Source: Lunularia cruciata (lineage: Eukaryota > Streptophyta > Marchantiopsida > Lunulariales > Lunulariaceae). From it: DNA of 64,000 nt. Within the stretch, counting starts at the first letter, position 1. Each line of letters starts with the position of its first letter. A program made the translations under genes and the position numbers. The stretch lies in NCBI GenBank assembly GCA_948567375.1, contig OX419755.1, positions 3,229,001 through 3,293,000 of the forward strand. The letters run 5' to 3'. This document shows positions 24,901 through 38,200 of the stretch, one piece after another. The notes under the pieces are model-generated. The model was not told the origin of the DNA, searched no databases, and was given only the letters and a program-made list of their open reading frames with translations.

Positions 24901-25638
24901 GAATCTTGTTTCAAAGTATTATTTGTTGCCTCTAGAATTTTAATTCTGACCATATTTCGTTTGCTTTGTCTTATTTTCATTTAGCATTTTGTGTTATGTT
25001 TTAAATTTAACTTTTTTGCTTAATTGGTTTATGCAACATATAAATAGTTTTACATTTTTCATAAGTAAGATGAATATTAATTCTTCCAAGTGCAAGGATA
25101 AAGTGTGTATACATTAGAAAAAATGGCTACACAAGATGCAATGTATTCTTCTCCATATCCAAGGTAAGGTCATATTAATCAATTAGAGAATGAGAACCAT
25201 ACAATGCAAGATTATGATCATATTATTTATAAGGAAATTATGATTTATTTTCACTAGATGTTAACCTTTTCCAAGTTGAATCATACATGCATAAATATTC
25301 TAAATATACAATGGAGAGATATAACAAGAACAAGAAAAATATTAGGATTTATATCTCAATATTTTCATATGAGAATGAAGCTTTGATCTAAATGCACAAT
25401 ATGAATAACAAATGGATTCTCAAGGATGAAAATAATAATTTTCATGTACTCGTTGATAGATGAGAGATACGATGGCCATGTGTTTCTTAATTTCTATGGA
25501 AAATAAACAGTAATTTTAAAAAAAAAGGATAAAAAGGATAAAAAAGGAAATAAATTTTCACATTCTTGCTTAGAAATTAAATACCATGTGCAAGATAAGC
25601 CTAGATTACAAAGATTTAGATACAAAAATAATAATCTA
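21961..25638. other. Very AT-rich gene-free stretch
   Basis: AT content rises sharply near 21,960 to roughly 70-75% by eye and stays high to about 27.4 kb. No open frame of note, no LTR, LINE or terminal inverted repeat was recognised. Short A- and T-runs are frequent. It may be old repeat DNA eroded by methylation-driven C-to-T change, but no parent element can be named. Confidence 0.5.
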
Positions 25639-25643
25639 AGGAC

Positions 25644-26332
25644 TGTAACACCCATTTGTGCATGTGTGTGGTAGTGTGATATTTAGCTTGGTATTTCAAG
25701 TACTTAAGATATATTATTTATATAGAGATAAAGGATGGTTCTATATTAGTCATGGTTAGCTAAAGTTAGTCATAGCTAAGATAGAGGGGACCTTACTTTA
25801 GAGGAAGTAGAAAAGATGAGCACCACTATTTTGGATTTTAGTGTGTTGACTTGGTATTATTCTTAGGTGTTTGGCTTTGAGGAAAGAGTTGAGAACTCTT
25901 GGGCCCACAAGCCTTTTTGTTTTGGATTCTTCTTAGTCCAAGGATAGCCTATGTGAAGGAACCCTTGACTTAGTGGTTGGGTCAAGATAAGACCACATGC
26001 TTAGGGGAATATGCCCATGTGAATGGATATTCTTTTCTACTTTTTGACTTTACTTGACTTTTAGTCTACTAACTTGAGTTACTCCAGTAATTAGTAGCTT
26101 TGGTGCTAACTATTTCACAAGTATATAAACAAGGGATGAGGAGGTACTCATCATCCTTTCATTTGCAACTATCTCTCTCTCATTGAGTTCTCTAGTGAGC
26201 AATGTCTTGAGTCTTGGAGTGTTAGCCTTGGAGGAGTATGATGGAGTTAGGGTTCCTTACCTTCTTGGTCCATGGTGCACTACCATAATAGCCATCAGAG
26301 GTTCATCTTGAGTGAGAGACAGGCCGGCTCAT
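25644..26332 (+). repeat. Solo LTR, family TGTAACACCC, with target duplication
   Basis: It starts TGTAACACCCATTTGTGC and ends GGCCGGCTCAT, and is flanked by the exact 5-bp repeat AGGAC at 25639-25643 and 26333-26337. It matches, in reverse, the repeat at 47391-47948 over most of its length. A TATATAAA box lies at about 26122-26129. No primer site or internal domain lies next to it, so it is a solo LTR, presumably left by LTR-LTR recombination. The parent superfamily cannot be told from the LTR alone. Confidence 0.85.
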
Positions 26333-26337
26333 AGGAC

Positions 26338-27734
26338 ATACTACACAAATTATGCTTATATGATTTACCAAGTTATAAGAGAGCATAAACCACAATCTGG
26401 TAGATTTACCTAAATCTTACTAAAGTATAATCTATCTAATTTAATTAATTCCTTGCAACAAGCAAGATTAATGTAGAAAATTGGAGTCTTATTCCAACAT
26501 TATAATAGTGGTATTTTAAGTAAATCCTTGCAACAAGCATAATTAATGTGGAAAATTAGAGTCTTGTTCCAACATCCTAATAGTAGCAATGCATATATAA
26601 TCTAATCCTCTATATCCTCCATGTCTTATTTCAATATTTTGGAAATCAATACCTACCATTTTGACCTCCTATATCCTCCATAAAATTTGATCTCTTGAGT
26701 ACCTTAAACCTCTTTGATAGATAACTATAGTAGATTTTAAGTCTTTAGTATAAGTTAAAGTTGTCATGCCTATCTTGAGTAAGCAAGGCCTCATCTTGAA
26801 AGCTAATAAAGAGTCAAATTGTATCAATATGCAATAATGGACTTTCTAAATTAAATACCATGATTATACCATCTTTGGATCAATCTCAAGACCAAATTTT
26901 GCTATTAGATCACAATATATATTCTATAAATAGAACTAAGTCCAAGATCATGCTTTCTTTTTTTCATTATTGCATAACAAAATCTCCAAGACCTTAAGAT
27001 TAGATAGAAAAGCAAGAGTTGAAGCCATAATTCCCATTTTGGCCATTTTTATTGACAAATAAGAATACCTAAATTTTCATAGGTTTTACTTGCTATGATC
27101 AACAACACAAGGATATACCTTTTGACCCATTGGGATGATTGATATGATAAATCACATCAAGGAATTGAACATTACAAGAGCTAATGCAAATTATCCAAAT
27201 CCAATTTGAAAAGGTACATATACTAGATTGTGTTCCAACACTTGCTCTGTGGCATCTTTGATTGCTTTTGCTTGTTGATTGGATGGTATTTCAATTGCTT
27301 GCCTTGCCTCAATAAGAGCAATTGTACAATACTCTACCTTCTTTTCCAAAGATGCCAAATGTGTTGTATCCTTGTTGCACATAGCGCATTGTTAATCTCA
27401 TAGTGCATTAGCTACATAGCATATGATGCATGTAAGCTTTTGACAAATGATCAAGTACACGTCTCTATGATAGATTCAAGTTACATAGCAAAACTTGATC
27501 TAGGGGAAAAGAAACCAAACACAAAAAAGACAAACATCTAAGAAGTTGGATGAGTGTGATCAATGAGAGCATGACTAAAGAGTGTATGTACATATGGACA
27601 CAAATATAACTATAATTTAAGACCCGATACCATATGGGTGTAGTGCGTCACAAAGACACATGTAAAGAATACATGGTAAAAATAAAGAATTATATGTTTA
27701 CATCCATAACCTTTAGATGCATAGTAGAGTCAAG
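26338..27734. other. AT-rich spacer, no recognised gene
   Basis: Apart from the tandem repeat at 26451-26590 only a 63-codon minus-strand frame (27191-27382, with an IALIEARQAIEIPSNQQAKA segment of coiled-coil character) is visible. It matches no family I know. Confidence 0.35.
26451..26590 (+). repeat. 75-bp tandem duplication (two units)
   Basis: Units begin at 26451 and 26526 with CCTTGCAACAAGCA and share GAGTCTTRTTCCAACAT. Roughly 85-90% identical by eye. Confidence 0.8.
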
Positions 27735-30700
27735 AAAAGGCAACACAAGAAGGATGAGAAGACCCCATCAAGCCATACAAGAAAGAGACAAAAGAGGTAG
27801 AATAGAGCTAGGCACCAATAGTATTGATATGAGAAATATGCCCTACCACACCTAAGATATCTGAGCTATGCAAGTGGTAAGGTCTACAATCACTTAGAAT
27901 GATTGCTCTCCTATGGATTGCACCAAACAATGCTCTTTGTCAAGCAATAGATACACATTATCATAAGTATGTTGCAAAGTATGAGAGTGAGAGTGGTACT
28001 CCTTGGCATCTATTATGATAAGCTTTCATGCACTCCTTGACAAATGTGTCAAACACCATTTCCATCTCTCCATATAATGCCAAGGCTAGAGGAATAAAGA
28101 GGTGACCCTACTGCATACTCTTCTACTTGGAGACCTTACGTGTTCTTGCTCTACTCGCTGCCCATCCAAGTGGATGAGTAATCACTCCCTCCAAAATTGC
28201 ATCACATGTAGGTTCTATAACCACAACATCTGCCACTATCACCTGATCATCTAGGACCAAGTATAAGTTTACTCTGACTCGTTGTCTACAAAGAATATGA
28301 ACACTCCTTCTAAGCAAGGTATCTACTCTCTCATGCCATAGAAGACACTATATCCTTGATGGCATCATGGGTAGCTATTCTTTGCACTCCATAAGGACAC
28401 CATGTCATATGGACCACTGTTGCATCTAGTGTAGAATCACACTCACAAGTGAGGAACAAAGATGCAGATGGGTGGACCAAACCTAGGTAGAACTTCATCA
28501 CTATAGAGAAAGTGGTTGGTGCAAGTTGGAATGTCCTAGTGCATGGTTGAGCTAGGATCTAAGAGCCTACATCCTTATTGGAGCAAGAGAAAAGGCACCC
28601 TACACCCTTATTCCTCTAGTGGCCCGAGGAATGGACAAATCAACTAAGAGAGAATGTAGCATATGTTAACATTGTTGCTCCCTCAAGGAAGATTGCAAAC
28701 CTCTAGTCCAATCTGAGGGTAGTAAAGCAAAGGATAGAAGATCCTCCCATGCCCCATGAAGATAGAGCATCTTTCATCTACCGTAATAACACTTGGAGAG
28801 AAAAGGATCCCGCCTCCACCTTGGTCACATAAGTCTCTAAAATTGGACTATCAGCAACCACAAAAGTGGAGGAAATTAGGGGTATCTAAAGAGCCCAACT
28901 ACCTAAAAATGATAGGTGCCATCTCCTCCATAGATAAAAGGCCTAAGCTTCCACATGAGATTGGTAGATATGTTTATCTACATGCCAAATCCCCCATTAC
29001 ACACTCAAATGTCCTTGGTTCAATAATATCACCAAAGACTCTCATTGTAATACCAAGAGCTAGCCATATGATCTAGATGTGAAATTTGGTTTGGTAATAT
29101 CTGAAATGATGTTATACATGATGGTTAAAATAGATTGGATCGAAGTATCACCAAAAGAGTACTTCTACTAATAGGGCAGAAACCAAAATAGACTTGAAAA
29201 CCTTAGAACCAATAGCTAGACATATGACTTTTGGTGAGAATTGGTTTGGTAACATCTAGAAGGATGTTACATATGACAGACTAAACAGATCAGAAAGAGG
29301 TATCACCAAAAGTAAACTTCTACTAATAGAGTAAGAACCAAAATATACCTGAAATCTTTGAAGGCAATTTTAGAGGCTTAAACGGATGAATTAGGAAAGG
29401 CTGGCCTTCCCTCCCCCTGATTTGTCTCATTGAGAGCTTTCCAATGCTACCTCACCTACATGATTCTGAGATTCCTATAAGAAGATTCCCTAAAAGATTC
29501 CCTTTGGTCAAAGCTTGTTTGACCAACTAGATAGGACCAAGACCAACATGTCACCCATCCAAGTAAGTAATCCAAGGATGGAGCTTGCTGACATATCACC
29601 TATCTATGTGCCTAATCCTATGGTAGAGCTTCCTTGGAGGATTTGTCTATATAATAAAGAGAAGGTGCTCCTTTGGGGCATCGGAGTTTGAGTGTGAAAG
29701 TGTGTATATCTCATGGTGTGTTCTGTTCAGGTCTCCTATCCTTAGAGCATTACACTCATAATCTTCCTATCAAAAGCTCTCAAACATGATAGTAAAGTCA
29801 AGGAAGGGAGAACCATGCGGAGAATGTAAGTTGGTCAATGTGCAATACTAGAAGAGAGTATACCAAATGCCACCTATGGATCTCCTAGTAGAGGAAGGTC
29901 ATCCACATGGAGAATATTCTTTGCAAAGGCAACCTCTAAGAAGTATGTGACAAAATCTGAGGATCCTACTAGCACTCCAAGAATATGTACTCAATCTATA
30001 GATGTGATACACACCTTTGGAAGCTCAAGGTTGGGAGGGATACCTAAAGGGAACCATGCTCTACACTTTGACTCTCAAGCCTACAGGATGTAGCTTGGTA
30101 GTCAAGTGATCAAAGGCCTTCCTACTATGATCTATGTGCCCATAATGTGTGTATCGTTTGTAAGGAGAGAAATACACAACTTGGCATGGCCAAAGTAGTA
30201 GACAAGAGAGCTCTAAAGTGAGCCATGGAAAGTAAAAGTCCCACTCAAGGATCTCCTTGTTGTGAACCAAAAATTTTCTCCAAGATGGTGACTCCCTCTT
30301 GTGACCACCCATGATGGTAGTAAAGAGAAGCAAGAGAGCCATAAAACAATTGCACAAAGGGAATGAAACTTGCCAAGGATATATTGGCCTCCCTAAGCTC
30401 TCTAAAGATGGATGCTCAAGATATGCTATTAAAAGTGTTCTCAATATCCTCCTATAGGAAAATCCACTTTAGATGGATATCTAGGAGTGCCATAGTGCCT
30501 AAAGAAAAGTCTTGCAACCTCCAAGTCTAGTTACTCCAAATTGATGTGGGTTGAGATGCTCTTGGAAGTGAGATCAATGCTGAAGGACAATGGTGTGTCT
30601 AACCAAGCACAAAAAGATCTCCCTAGTAGCTATTGGTCTAATGCTCCCATGCTCTTCTCATTCACAAGAAGTAGACTAGCCTCTAACACCCACTAGCTAA

Positions 30701-32050
30701 CATAGGAATATCTTCCCTTGCTACTACTGCAACCACCTAAAATAGCTCAATAAATCCACTAGAAGGATCATGTGCTTAAAAGCAATCTCTAAGATACTCA
30801 TATACCATCCTTGACCTCTGATGATAATCTAAGACCTCTAATGGTATTCCCTTTCCTACTGTAGGATGTAGTGAGCATAGGGAAGAGATAGCCTCATCAG
30901 TGGGCCTAGCCATAGACAAAGGATGTAGTGCTCATGTTGCTCTACTAAACTCTCTTGCCTGACCCAATGTCCTACACCATCACAATCAAGTGGAATCTTT
31001 AGTATCTAGTGGCAGAATCTATGTCCTAAAATGTGCAGCCATAACTGACTCCTCATGTAGGGTAGCCCAATCTCCTGCTTTGAATTCACAAAATCTAGTA
31101 GCCACCTCTCTATGCTTGCATGTACTCCTCTAGCATAACAAAGTCACCATGGAGGGAGTAAGAGGAATAAGAACCATGCTAACTCATCCAAGGGATCACG
31201 GGTCAAATGATCAATTGGTAGGCAAAAAGCTTGTCTAGCCTCATCATGGAGTGTATGGGGTAGCCTATGGAATAGACATGGACATGGAAAACTAATCTAA
31301 AATAACCCTAAAATACAACCCACCTAAGATGCTAACCACTCCCATGACTCGATTAGTATTCCTAAAACAATCAATGAAAAGACAGAGGAAGCATGTGTAA
31401 TCCTAAGTGTAAGCATTGTTGATGTACCTAACATGAGCATCCCAAGTGGTCCTTGTGTATCTTTCCCACATGGGTCTTTACTCCTTGCAAGATAAAGTGT
31501 TGATGACACACCAAGTATGGTGTATCTTGAGCTGCCATAGGTAGCCCCATGCGAGGAAGTGTAGCCATAGCTAGCACAAGAATAATGATCATAACACACA
31601 ATGCTCCTCTCCATATCTCCCCATACTTTCAAAACCATAATCGCTCACATCCCAACTCACATGAGTAATATAATCTCCTTAAACCCTAAAAAACCTACAA
31701 ACTCTCATAACTTTCAATTTCCATCTCAAAAGTTTTCAAACTAAGCTCCCATGGTACTCAAGCATGAATACCAAGAGATTAAAAATGAAATTCCTGACCT
31801 ATTGCTCTCAATGTGAAGTAGTCACTCTAAATCTAAAAACCTAAAATCTAAAAAACCTAAAATCACTCATAACTTTCTACTCAATGCTCCATAACCTTCA
31901 ATCTAGGTACCAATGGAACCAAAATTGAAAAATAAACAGAATAGACTATTCCCTCATATGAATATGCTGATGAGCTCTCTAAAACTATAAAATATCCTCT
32001 CCTCATTTCTCCCTCTCCTATTCCTCTCCCCTCCTCTACTTTCCTCTCGT
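27735..32050 (-). mobile_element. LINE copy A (RLE-type family), degenerate
   Basis: A long minus-strand copy of the family best seen in copy C. From 5' (right) to 3' (left): 5' UTR about 31,650-32,050; N-terminal region about 30,900-31,640; reverse transcriptase about 30,060-30,600, where one frame still reads QGDP near 30,253; a solo LTR inserted at 29046-29754; C-terminal region with the endonuclease pattern at 28123-28317 (NLYLVLDDQVIVADVVV, then HPLGWAA and RKVSK); 3' tail at about 27,740-27,900. Many stops and frame changes. The catalytic aspartate pair of the RT is not readable in this copy (SPYKRY at that place), so it cannot encode an active enzyme. Confidence 0.75.
29046..29754 (+). 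repeat. Solo LTR of the G3 gypsy family, with target duplication
   Basis: It starts TGTAATACC and ends GCATTACA, flanked by the exact 5-bp repeat CTCAT at 29041-29045 and 29755-29759. It matches both LTRs of the element at 54996-61046 in opposite orientation. It shows the same internal duplication, two units of about 158 bp starting at 29046 and near 29204. It sits inside LINE copy A. No internal element sequence is left. Confidence 0.9.
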
Positions 32051-33256
32051 AACCTCAATGCCATAGTAGGTTTAGGAAAACACAATGCTAATCTATCATA
32101 AAAGTCTACAATCGCTACAATCTCTATAAATTCTACAATCCCTATAGAGTCTATAATCCCTACTATAACCAGAGGGGCCAAAGAGTTATGATAAGTGATA
32201 GGGAAATTCTTTAGTGCTAAGTCATCTTATGAGTTTCTACAATAAAAGTGGCATCTATCTGTTGCTATTAGAGGAGGAATGCAAACCATAAAATGAGTAT
32301 TGATCCTTAATGTACAATTTGGTGCCTTTGTGATGCTACTTGAAGAAGTAGTGGAGAGAAGTGTAGGGTGTAGGATGACTCCCCAGGAGTAAGAAAAACC
32401 AGTGCATACCATGTAACCCGTGCATCCTATATGGCCTGCATAATCCATGAAATCCCAAGTTGTATATTTTGCTTGGGCTACGTGTTAAGGTTTAAATGCA
32501 CATGGTAGGCATGGCATCAACTTGCACCCATGAAGTTCATGATCAACAATTACACTAAGTACATCGAGGAGTTTCAAATGGAGAATTTTTGGAAATTTGT
32601 GAAGTCCATAAATAATTTTATGAGTACCCATAAAAGAGGTGATGAAAAATACTCTATCTGATAAAATTTGATGGCCCTATCACTTAATGCAATTTTTTCA
32701 TCTAGTTTTCTACAGTGGATTTTATAGGGCCATGGGTATCTCCTTAGAATTGTGTCGGTCAAGAAAATAATAAAATTTTGCAGGCCTATAGATATTGCCC
32801 ATGAAATCCTATCACATCCATTCCATATCTTTATGAAGTTTTCAAGGTTCTATACAAAATTTACCAGAATCCATTTACCTCTATTTGAAACACCATATTG
32901 CATATCTTTATGGAGTTTATAGGTTCTATATAAAGTTTAGCGGAACCATAAACCTCTATTTGGACGTCCTATTCTTGATACTCACAAATCAAATTTGTCT
33001 AGAACTAGTTAGCTACAAACAAAGCTATTTCTAGCTTAAGTAGTTGATTGGGCTAGAACGACAAACGGGCTTCTTTACCCTCCTTGTCAACCTACTATGA
33101 AAGCTTTAAATCTGACTGTCTCATAGCTCTTTGCGACAAAAGGCCTGGTTCCTCTAGAACACTATGTATGGCCAAACATAATCCAATTTAGATCACCTAT
33201 CTCTTGGCAAGCACAATGATATGGGAAACTGATACTTGACTTAGTTGTTGCAAACA
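32051..33256. other. Spacer between LINE copies A and B
   Basis: No gene recognised. It holds the tandem duplication at 32824-32971 and otherwise AT-rich sequence of unknown origin. Confidence 0.4.
32824..32971 (+). repeat. 77-bp tandem duplication (two units)
   Basis: Units begin at 32824 and 32901 with CATATCTTTATGRAGTTT and share ACCTCTATTTGRA. Moderately diverged. Confidence 0.75.
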
Positions 33257-34889
33257 GAAAAGGGTGACCACATAGAAAACTTGAAGGATGGGAAGACCCC
33301 ATCAACCCATACAAGGGAGAGACAAAAAAGGTAAAAAAGAGCTAAGCCCCAATAGAGTCTATATGAGAAATCTGCCTTACTACACCTGAGATATTTGAGC
33401 TAGGCAAGTCATACGGTCTACAAACAGTTGGAGCATCTAAAGAAGCATTACCTACTATGGTTTCTCTCCTATGGATTGCACCAGCCACTGCTCTCTATAG
33501 AGCAATGAACATATGTTGTCTAAAATATGCTATAAAGTATGAGAGTGAGAATGACATCCCTAGTGCCTAGCATGATAAGCTCTCGTGCACTCCCTTACAA
33601 ATGTGTCAAATGTTGTGTCCATTGCTTCATATAACTCCAAGGCTAGAGGAACAAAGAGGTGACCTCATTGCATGCTCATATACTTGGAGACCTTACGACT
33701 TGCTGCTGCACTTGCCACCCATCCAAAGGAATGGGTAATCCAAAAATGTATCCGGTGAAGGGTCCATAACCACAACATTTGCTACTATCACTTGATCATC
33801 TTGGACCAAGTATAAGTCTGCCTTGACACATGTCATCTGCAAAGCATAGGAATGCTCCCTCCCAGCCAAGTATCCACTCTTTTGTACCATAGCAAACACT
33901 ATGTCCCTAATAATAACATGGGTAGCTATCATGTGTTGCCCAAAAGGACACCATGTCATATGGACTACTACTACATCTAGTGTAGGACCACACTCACAAG
34001 TGAGTAATGAAAATGTAGATAGGTAGACCAAACCTATGTGAAACCTCATTACTATGGAGAGAGTAGTTGGTGTCAATCAAAATGCCCTAATGCACAGTTG
34101 AGCTAGGATCAAAGAGCCTGCATCCTTGCCAAAGCAAGAGCAAAGACATACTCTAGTAGCTTGAGGAATGGATGAGTAAACTAAGAGAGAACATAGCATA
34201 TACGGACACTATTGCTCTATTAAGGAAGATTGTAAATCTAGTCCAATCCAATCATAGTGAAGCAAAAGATGGAAGGTCCTTGTGTGCTCATGGGGATAGA
34301 CTATCTCTTGTATGCCATAATAATATCTAGAGAGGAAAGGATCTGCTCCACTTCTATCACATAAGTCTCCAAAACCAGCCTAATCAATAACCACAAAATG
34401 AGGGAAAAGTAGGGGTGCCAAGAGAGCTCAACTACCCAAAAATGATGTAGGTTCCATCTCCTCCATAGATAGCAAGATAACCCCTCCACATGAGATTGCT
34501 AGGGATGTTTGTCTATGTGCCAAATCCCTTGTCACACACTCAAATATCTAAGATGCGTGTGGCAAAATCCTCAGATTCTATTGGGACTCCAAGAACACAT
34601 AATCCATATGAGTATGTGCTACCCCCTCTGGAAGCTCAAGGTGGGGAAGGATACCTAAAAGGGATCATGCCCTGCACTTTGACATCTTGACTCTCAAGCC
34701 TACTAAATGTAACTCGATAGTCAAGTAGTCAAAGGCCTACCTAATCTGATCTACATGACCCATGATGTGTGTATCATCTACCAAGGAGGGAGATACACAA
34801 CCTTGCATAGCCAAAGTAGTAGATAGGAGAGCTCTAAAGTGAACCATGGAAAATAAAGGGTCTCCCTAAAAGATCTCCTTGATGTGTAC

Positions 34890-35281
34890 TGTAATAATAT
34901 GGAGTTTAATGATATAGTTAGTAAGGCTAACAAAGTAGAGAATAAGCCAAATTAGCTTAGAATATTCCAAAAGCATCTAGGAAGCTTCTTGGGAAGCTTC
35001 CCAACTAGTTAACTTGCGCCCCAAGCAAGTAGCTTCTAGAAGCTTCTAACCAGCTTAGCTTGCATGCCAAGTAGGAAGCTTCTTCAGAAGCTTCTTGGTT
35101 AACTTGGCTTGCACTCCAAGAAAGTGGCTCAAGGAAGCTTCTTGAGAAGCATAGGTCTTGTATGCTACCTATAAATACCAAAGCTGAAGTTCATGCTAAC
35201 CATTCAGAGTTTTCCCACATTCAAGCGTCCCAATGTGAACTTCCATTCTCCTATTTCTCTCCTCGGTCTTGGTCTTTTACA
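34890..35281 (+). repeat. 5' LTR of G1
   Basis: Starts TGTAATAATATGG, ends GGTCTTTTACA. TATAAATA at 35170-35177. A perfect three-unit heat-shock element (TTCtaGAAgcTTC) at 35034-35046. Confidence 0.92.
35034..35046 (+). promoter_or_regulatory. Heat-shock element in the G1 5' LTR
   Basis: TTCtaGAAgcTTC, three perfect alternating units, about 125 bp before the TATA box. Confidence 0.5.
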
Positions 35282-38200
35282 TCGGTATGAGAGTAGGAAT
35301 GGGATGGATCGAATTTATGGACCAATGAATCCCCTTCCACCAAACCATTGGGATTTCTGTGTCCAAGTGCTACCCAAGCATCGTTTCACACAATTCGTCA
35401 CCTCACACTTTGGACAAGATTTTCTGCATATAATCACCATCTCTAAGGAACCCTTGATACTTCCAGTTGCAACTTATGGAGAACGGTGGACGTGTTGTTT
35501 CTATGTGTTAATAAATTAGATAGATTAGGAATGGAGTGATAGAGTAGCAACCATGGCGGCAATACCCAATGTTATCCTTGTTATGCAGCAACAAATTGAG
35601 CACCTTACTCGATTGTTGGATGAACGAGATCTTCAACGACAAGAGTATGTAGAGAGAGTACCAATTCAAGAAGGAGAAGACCGGATCAGATTCCCTAAAC
35701 CCAAGGTATTTGAAGGCAAGAATCTCACAGGTGCAGTGGAGAATTTTGTGTTTGACTGTGAACATTATTTTGAAGCTACCAATCTACAAGATGAGCAAAA
35801 ATAGATTCTCTTGGCTTCTAGTCAATTGGATGGAGTAGCAAAGCTATGGTGGAGATTCTAAGTGAAGCGAGCTGAATGGCAAATTGTTGCACCAATCTTG
35901 ACATGGGTAGAATTCAAGAGCGCAATAATTAGTCAATTCTAAGCTATAAATGCCACATGAGCTGCACAGGAAAAGTTGGCAGAGTTGAAACAGATTGGCT
36001 CTGTAAGAAGTTACATCACGCAGTTCCAAAACACCATCATGCAAATTCCAGATATATTGGAAGGTGAAGCTCTGGATCAATTTGTGAGGGGTTTGAAGGC
36101 GAGAACCAAATTAGAGGTAACCATGTGAGCGCCACAACACTTGGAGAAGCCATGCGGTTGGCCGAACAGTTTGATTCTTTGGTGGCAACAACTTGGTCTT
36201 GACTTTGACCTCCACAGAGCCTACCAATACACTACACCCGAGTGGAAGAGCCAGCACCAATGGAGATTGATTCCATTCAACGAAGACCACTTGGCATTGC
36301 AAATAGAGAGAAATTGCAACAAAATGGTGGTTGTTTTTATTGTTGCAAATTGGGGCATCGCATTGCTGAATGTCCACTCAAGAATGGATGACCTTGACAA
36401 GTTGCCCAGGTGGAGGTTGTAGAGCGGAATGATCAGGAAAACAAGGAATCCTAGTAGGAGATTTTGAGCCGCTTACTGGGAGCTTGATTAGTTCCAATGG
36501 GATTGAAGGCGCGACCTATGCAGATTCGCTTCACTTACAAGGTATGATATCTAATTGGAGTTGTAGGATTTTGGTTGATTCTGGAAGTTCAGAGAATTGC
36601 GTATCTATGCAAGTAGCAAAGGAATTGGGTATTCCTATCAACTCAATGATTGGAAGTAGTTTGATGATGGCGGATGGTAGAAAGGGTTCTACATTCCGCA
36701 CCTTGCATCCTATTACCTTCAAGATTGGGAAGGAGTATTTGGAGTGTATGAGGTTTGTAGTGGCACCTCTACACTATGATATCATTCTGGGTCTACCTTG
36801 GCTTGAACGCCATCACGTTCAATTTGATTGGACCTGATGACAAATCCAAGTACAACACCAAGGTAAGAATTTTTGATTAGGTTGTTTGGCACCTCTAAGT
36901 AAGATACCTAAGAATAGTCAATCCCATCGGAAGTTTGTTGAGAAGGTAGCCATAGAGCAAACTTGGAAGGGAGATGAGTTCCAAGATGGGAAGTTTGCTA
37001 GGAATGCAACCATGGAGCAAGCTTGGAAGAGAGATGAGTCCCTAGAAGGGAAGTTTGTTAGTAAAGCAGCCATAGAGCAAGCTTTGGAGGAAGATAAGTA
37101 TGTATTTGCGGTGTGGATCAAGCCGATTTCACAAGAACAATCAGAGGAGGGCCAAGAGCCTCATCAAGCAATGGTTGATCGGATTGTTCAGGAGTTTGTG
37201 GACGTATTTCTGTATGATGTGCCAAAGGGATTACCCTCCGATTGAGGTATGCTCTTCAAGATCGAGCTATTGCCAAGGAGTACTCCAGTGAGTAGACCAA
37301 TCTATCGGCTATCACCAAAGGAGTTGGAGGAGTTGTGAACAACACTTACAGAGTTGTTGGAGAAGGACTTCATACGACATAGTACTTCTCCTTGGAGAGC
37401 ACTAATACTATTTGTTCCAAAGAAGGATGGAGGACTTTGTTTCTATATTGATTACCGTGGGCTCAATAAGCAAATCGTGAAGAATGCATATCCCTTGCCT
37501 CGGGTAGATGACTTGCTTGATCAACTAAGTGGAGCACACTACTTTTCCAAGTTGGATCTTCGTAACGGCTATTGGCAAATTCCTATTGATAGAAAGGATG
37601 TGCAAAAGACTGTCTTTCGTGCAAGGTATGGGCATTTTGAGTGGAGAGTTCTACCTTTCGGACTCACTAATGCTCAAGCAATCTTCATGGATCAGATGCA
37701 TCAGGTGTTGGATGGACTATTGGATTGGTCCGTGGTGGTGTTCTTGGATGATATCTTAATCTATAGCAAGAAAAAGGCAGAACACATGAATCATGTGCAA
37801 GAAGTCCTAAGATGATTACGATAATGGAAATCTTTTTATAAGAAGTCAAAGTGTGCCTTTTGGTAGAAGGAGGTTACCTTCTTGGGTCATAAGATCTCAT
37901 CAAAGGGGATCAAGATGGAAGAAGAGAAGATCAAGGCCATTACTGATTGGCCTACCCCGAAGGATGCTATAGAAGTACGGGTATTCAATGGATTGGCCAG
38001 TTTTTACAGATGGTTCATCCACTATTATGCTCATGTGGTTGCACCATTGACTGACCTCTAAGGAAAGAACTCAAGCTTCCAGTGGACTACCAAGCATGAA
38101 GAAGCATTCCAGAAGTTAAAGCATATGGTGTCTTCAAGACCCATTCTTCAACCATATGATCCTCAACTACCTTGTGTGGTTGATTTTGATGCTTCTAACT

